DNA of 64,000 nucleotides from contig JAPVLO010000205.1 in assembly GCA_027257055.1 (NCBI GenBank), forward strand, positions 4,836,001-4,900,000, given 5' to 3'. The stretch's first letter is position 1, and the number at the start of each line of letters is the position of its first letter. Below are positions 60,620 to 64,000 of the stretch, piece by piece. The stretch comes from Cephalopachus bancanus (Eukaryota > Chordata > Mammalia > Primates > Tarsiidae). The notes under the pieces are model-generated. The model saw only the letters and a program-made list of their open reading frames with translations, ran no database searches and had not been told where the DNA came from. A program made the position numbers and the translations under genes.

Positions 60620-60721
60620 CTTTTTTCTTCTTAATTGGCCTAGCTAGTGGTCTATCAATTTTATCTTTCTTCTTTTTTTTTAAACCTATTTTAGGTAGTC
60701 AACTGAGTACTTATTTTTAAT

Positions 60722-61556
60722 TATTTTTATTTTTAATTATTTATTTTTCCTTCTTTATTAAAGATGTGGGATACAATTCAGGGTTAGGTATACAAATGTT
60801 CATTACGCAGATACCCTTGTTGATGAAGTATGCCCCGCTTCCCCTGGCAGTTTCCCACTACTGCCAATCCCACACCCTCCCCTGGCAGTTTCCCAATACT
60901 TCCAACCCCGTTCTTATAGTATCATGATAATTTTTCAAGGTCTGCTTATAAGTAAGAACGTATGCTACTCTGTTCTTTGTTTCTATGGTAGATCACTGAG
61001 TATGACAGCCTCTAAATCCATCCAAGTTGCTGTGAAGTCCATATGTCTGTCCTTCTGTGTAATATTCCATTGTGTATATGTACCACATTTTTTTATCCAG
61101 TCCAGTTTTGATAGGCAACATGGTTGGTTCCATGTTTTGGTTCCATGTTTTTGCTATTGTGAATAGTGCTGCAATAAACATATGTGTTCAGGTATCTCTT
61201 TTTATAGAATGATTTGTGTTCCTCTGGTTATGTTACCAATAGGGGGATTGCTGGGTCATATGCAAGGTCAATATCAAGTTCTTTCAGAAATCACTGTTTT
61301 CCAAAGAGGTTGCACTAGTTTGCATTCCCACCAGCAGTCTAGAAGCATTCCTTTTTCTCTGCATCCTCACCAGCATCTGTTATTTGTTTTATTAATGAGG
61401 CCATTCTTACTGGGGTGAGATGGTATCTCAATGTGATTTTGATTTGCATTTCTCTGATGCTTCGTGAGGCTGAGCATTTTTTCATGTGTCTGTTGGCTGC
61501 CCATATCTCTTCTTTTGAGAAGTGTCTATTTATATCTTTTGCCTATTTTGTCCTTT
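60722..61556 (-). mobile_element. Lineage-specific L1 3' end nested in older L1, minus
   Basis: 'gggatacaattcagggttaggtatacaaatgttcattacgcag' then CCCCTGGCAGTTTCCCACTA (duplicated as CCCCTGGCAGTTTCCCAATA), then the ORF2 end: 'ttctgtgtaatattccattgtgtatatgtacc', 'gaatagtgctgcaataaacat', 'agggggattgctgggtcatatg', 'ttcccaccagcagtctagaagc', 'tttgatttgcatttctctgatg'. The older L1 ORF2 stops at 60660 and resumes near 61560 with 'ttctttcaaagaaccaac', so this is a later insertion into it. About 830 bp, 5'-truncated. Confidence 0.9.
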
Positions 61557-63094
61557 TTGTTCTTTCAAAGAACCAACTTTTTGTTTCAGTGAACCTTTAT
61601 TTGTGTTGGTTTTTTTTAAATTTCATTTAATTCTGCTCTGATCTTTGGTATTTATTTTCTTCTGTTACATTTGGGTTTTTATTTTTCCTGATTATCTAGT
61701 TCCCTGAGGTTTGGCATTCGATTGTTCATACGTGATCTTTCAACCTTTATTATGTAGACACTAAGTGCTACAAATTTTCCTTTGAGCACAGCTTTGGCTG
61801 TATCCCAAGGATTTTGATAACTTGTGTCATTGTCATCCTTCATTTAAAGATTTTTTTTTAAATTTTTTATCTTTATTTTATTTTTGACTTACAGATTGTT
61901 CCAGAGCAATTTGTTTAATATTCATGTATATGTTTTATTTCTAGTGTCCTCTTGGAGTTGATTTTTGTTTTATTTCACAGTGCTTGATATAATAACAATT
62001 TTTTGAACTTATTTAGGTTCATGTTGAGGTCCATCATACAGTCTATCCTGGACAATGTTCCATGTGCTAATAAGAAGAATGTATATTCTATACTTTTTTC
62101 TCTGTAGATGTCTTTTAGATTCATTTTTTTACCTAGAGCCGAATTTAAGTCCAATGTTTCTTCGTTAACTAGCTGCCTTGATGATCTCTCTGTCATTGTT
62201 AGTGGAGTGGTGAAGTCCCCCACTATTATTGTATTGATGCCAACCTTTATTCTTAGGTTTCATAGATTTAGTTTTATAATACTGGGAGCTCTTGTGTTAG
62301 GTGCACATATATTTTAAATTGTTATGTCATCTTGTTGGACTGATTCCTTTATCATTATATTATGATATCATTACTATATCATGACCTTCTTTGTCATTTT
62401 TTGCTTTTTAAAATTTATAGTCTGTTTTATAGGATGGCTACCACTCTATTTGGTTTTCATCACATTAAATATCTTTTTATAGTCCTTTACCTTGTATCTT
62501 TGGAAGTCTTTCTGAGTTAAGTGGGTCTCTTGAAGGCAGCAGATATTTGGATTGCATTTCTTCTTCTTATCCATTCTGCCAGTCTGTACCTTTAAGTGTG
62601 TATATAAACCATTTACATTCAAAGTTATTAATGATATATGAGGTACTTAAAGAATTACTTTGCAAGCTCATGTTCAGGTTAGTTATAATGATTATGAGTT
62701 TAGAGATTTTATTCCTGTTTACTTTTCAATATTTTACTTTTCTGTTAGAAGAATCTAAATATTTTTTTCTATTGTTCTAAAATAAATTATTTAACTATTT
62801 AATCAATTTTCTTTAGAAGTTTCTTATTTTTTATTTTTGTTTCTTATTTTTCTGACATCTGTTTGGAAATAAGATTTAGAAACACATATAGGATAAGTAC
62901 TTTTTCTATGTGAAGATAGAATAATGTTTTCTGATGTTTTTGTTTTCTGTTATTTCAAGGGAACAGAATCATCCATTTTAAGTCATGATCTACTTGTCAG
63001 ATATCTTAAGTTTATTGAATAAAAGGAAATTTACAACTATAGATTTTATGCTGTGCCATATAAAGTCCTTCTCCAAGAGTTGACATCAATGTTT

Positions 63095-63600
63095 ATATTT
63101 TAAATAGATAATATGTTCACATGTTCAAATTGTAAAAAGGCAAAAATTGGTGCTAAGTGATTAGTTTTTACCAACATCTGTGGCCCAAAATCCCAATTCC
63201 TTTTCTACAATTAGTATAGCTTCACATGTAAATCCTAATTTTCTGTGTTTTAAAATTCAAATTGCATAGCACTGCACATAATCTTATGCACCTTGCCTTG
63301 AGTATTTAATATACTTTGGATAGCAATCTTTTATTCTTGAAGAGTTTCATATTCCTTTTATGGCTGCATATTATTCCACTGTATGGACATTTTATTTAAC
63401 CTAAGTCCTATTGATAGATATATAAGATTTCCCCAATCTTTTTTCTATGAAAAACAATGATTCAATAAAATATTGTATACATGTCCTTTCACATGTGTAC
63501 AAGTATAAGAAGATGATAAATTTCCAAAAGTGGGTTTTCTGTATCAAAAGGTAAATGTGTTAGTAAATTGATCTATTGCCAAATTACATAACCCACAACT
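63095..63600 (-). mobile_element. Ancient L1 (L1M-like) 3' fragment, minus
   Basis: 'cacatgttcaaattgtaaaaagg', 'tccttttatggctgcatattattccactgtatggac', 'ttatttaacctaagtcctattgatag', 'cacatgtgtacaagtata', 'gataaatttccaaaagtgggttttc' follow L1M antisense order. Confidence 0.8.
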
Positions 63601-63604
63601 TTCT

Positions 63605-64000
63605 TTATATAGCTACCAATATCATCTCCTAATATAATTGTACTAAACTATGAAACTTTTATTGTTAAAAAATGAATAAAGTAGATGAAGAGAAACACAA
63701 ATACAATATGAAATATTTATGCATAAACAATCCGAGTTAGTATAATAATCTCAAATCGTTACATTTGGAGCACAATTGTTGAACATGTTTAAAGAAGTAA
63801 AATAAAGAAATCTCATAGAGATCTGTTTTCTCTATTGAAGAAAGGTTGTATCTATAAATTGATACAGTGATCTCATGTTGATTACATGTGCAGAGACCTT
63901 ATTTAAAAATAAGGTCACATTAATGAGTACTGGGAGTTAGAACTTCAAAATATTTTAAGATGGAAGAAGCCAATTCAATCCATACCAACGAGTTGTAGAA
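63605..64000. other. Unique AT-rich DNA
   Basis: Nothing recognised up to the right edge. Confidence 0.6.

Larger units (their letters stand above)
57362..62800 (-). mobile_element. Older primate L1 (L1PB/L1MA-like), minus, with nested insertions
   Basis: The 3'UTR is at the left ('tgatttttggttacatggctgc', 'caccaatcaccccc'). ORF2 follows, read right to left. Minus-strand translations show recognisable ORF2 blocks: [12 protein letters not shown] and [14 protein letters not shown] (58250-58400), NRPIATSEIESVIKSLP (around 60060-60120) and, in the endonuclease, GDFTTPLTMTERSSRQLVN (62160-62220), where the usual GDFNTPL catalytic Asn is Thr. Frames are broken throughout. The Alu at 60319-60619 and young L1 at 60722-61556 split it. 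It fades near 62800 before the start of ORF2. Confidence 0.9.

Noticed and set aside
1..64000. tRNA, rRNA, snRNA or host exon
   Set aside because: No tRNA A/B-box pair outside SINEs, no U6/7SK-like start, and no paired splice-site/ORF pattern supporting an exon was seen by eye; a distant intron of a large gene remains possible.

Overview
This is a primate nuclear, non-coding, AT-rich window with no protein-coding gene, tRNA, rRNA or CRISPR array that I can support. The primate call rests on dimeric, 7SL-derived Alu elements. Nine of the ten Alu copies or fragments are lineage-specific or non-diagnostic, and one (18981-19290) looks like an old AluJ. The lineage-specific copies share the linker CTACAATAAATCAAAAA, the block TGGAAGGCTGAGG and the 3' end GACTCCAACTC. 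They have neither the AluS/AluY features of monkeys and apes nor the CACGGCACTCTACC-type right arm I associate with lemurs and galagos. Together with a lineage-specific L1 3' end (GTATACCTAACCCTGAATTG) and one polyadenylated LTR-derived retro-insertion resembling the published 'TINE' elements, this makes a tarsier the best guess. The species is an inference.

Layout. 1-2105: antisense 5' region of an L1 running off the left edge. 2.1-9.1 kb: mostly unique AT-rich DNA. 9126-9647: internally deleted Tigger1. 13.0-14.1 kb: two Alus in inverted orientation. 15.7-20 kb: MIRs and an old Alu. 20362-20893: mariner deletion derivative (minus). 22.6-24.3 kb: ancient LINE-type repeat, Alu and two opposed L1 3' ends. 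26.9-32.1 kb: MER5-like hAT elements, MER2 and several Alus. 34457-35288: a hAT-type element invaded by a TA-rich expansion. 35.6-38.3 kb: Alu, Alu fragment, L1 3' end. 40-41.6 kb: MaLR-type LTR, another possible LTR, a TA-flanked MITE. 43.37-45.8 kb: ancient L1 (plus). 47.5 kb: TINE-like insertion. 47.75-50.15 kb: ancient L1 (minus) interrupted by a palindromic mariner at 48413-48971. 51956-52541: second copy of the mariner deletion derivative. 55543-56193: young L1 3' end. 57362-62800: older L1 (minus) carrying nested Alu and young L1 insertions. 63.1-63.6 kb: L1M-type fragment.

Nothing here works as a pathway or operon; the window records successive transposon waves. The most notable structures are the mariner rearranged into a ~175-bp-arm inverted repeat, the two mariner copies sharing one internal deletion, the TINE-like insertion, and a 10-bp hairpin characteristic of the lineage-specific Alus that is precisely missing from one copy. 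Repeat names come from memory of consensus sequences, not a database search, so subfamily labels are tentative.
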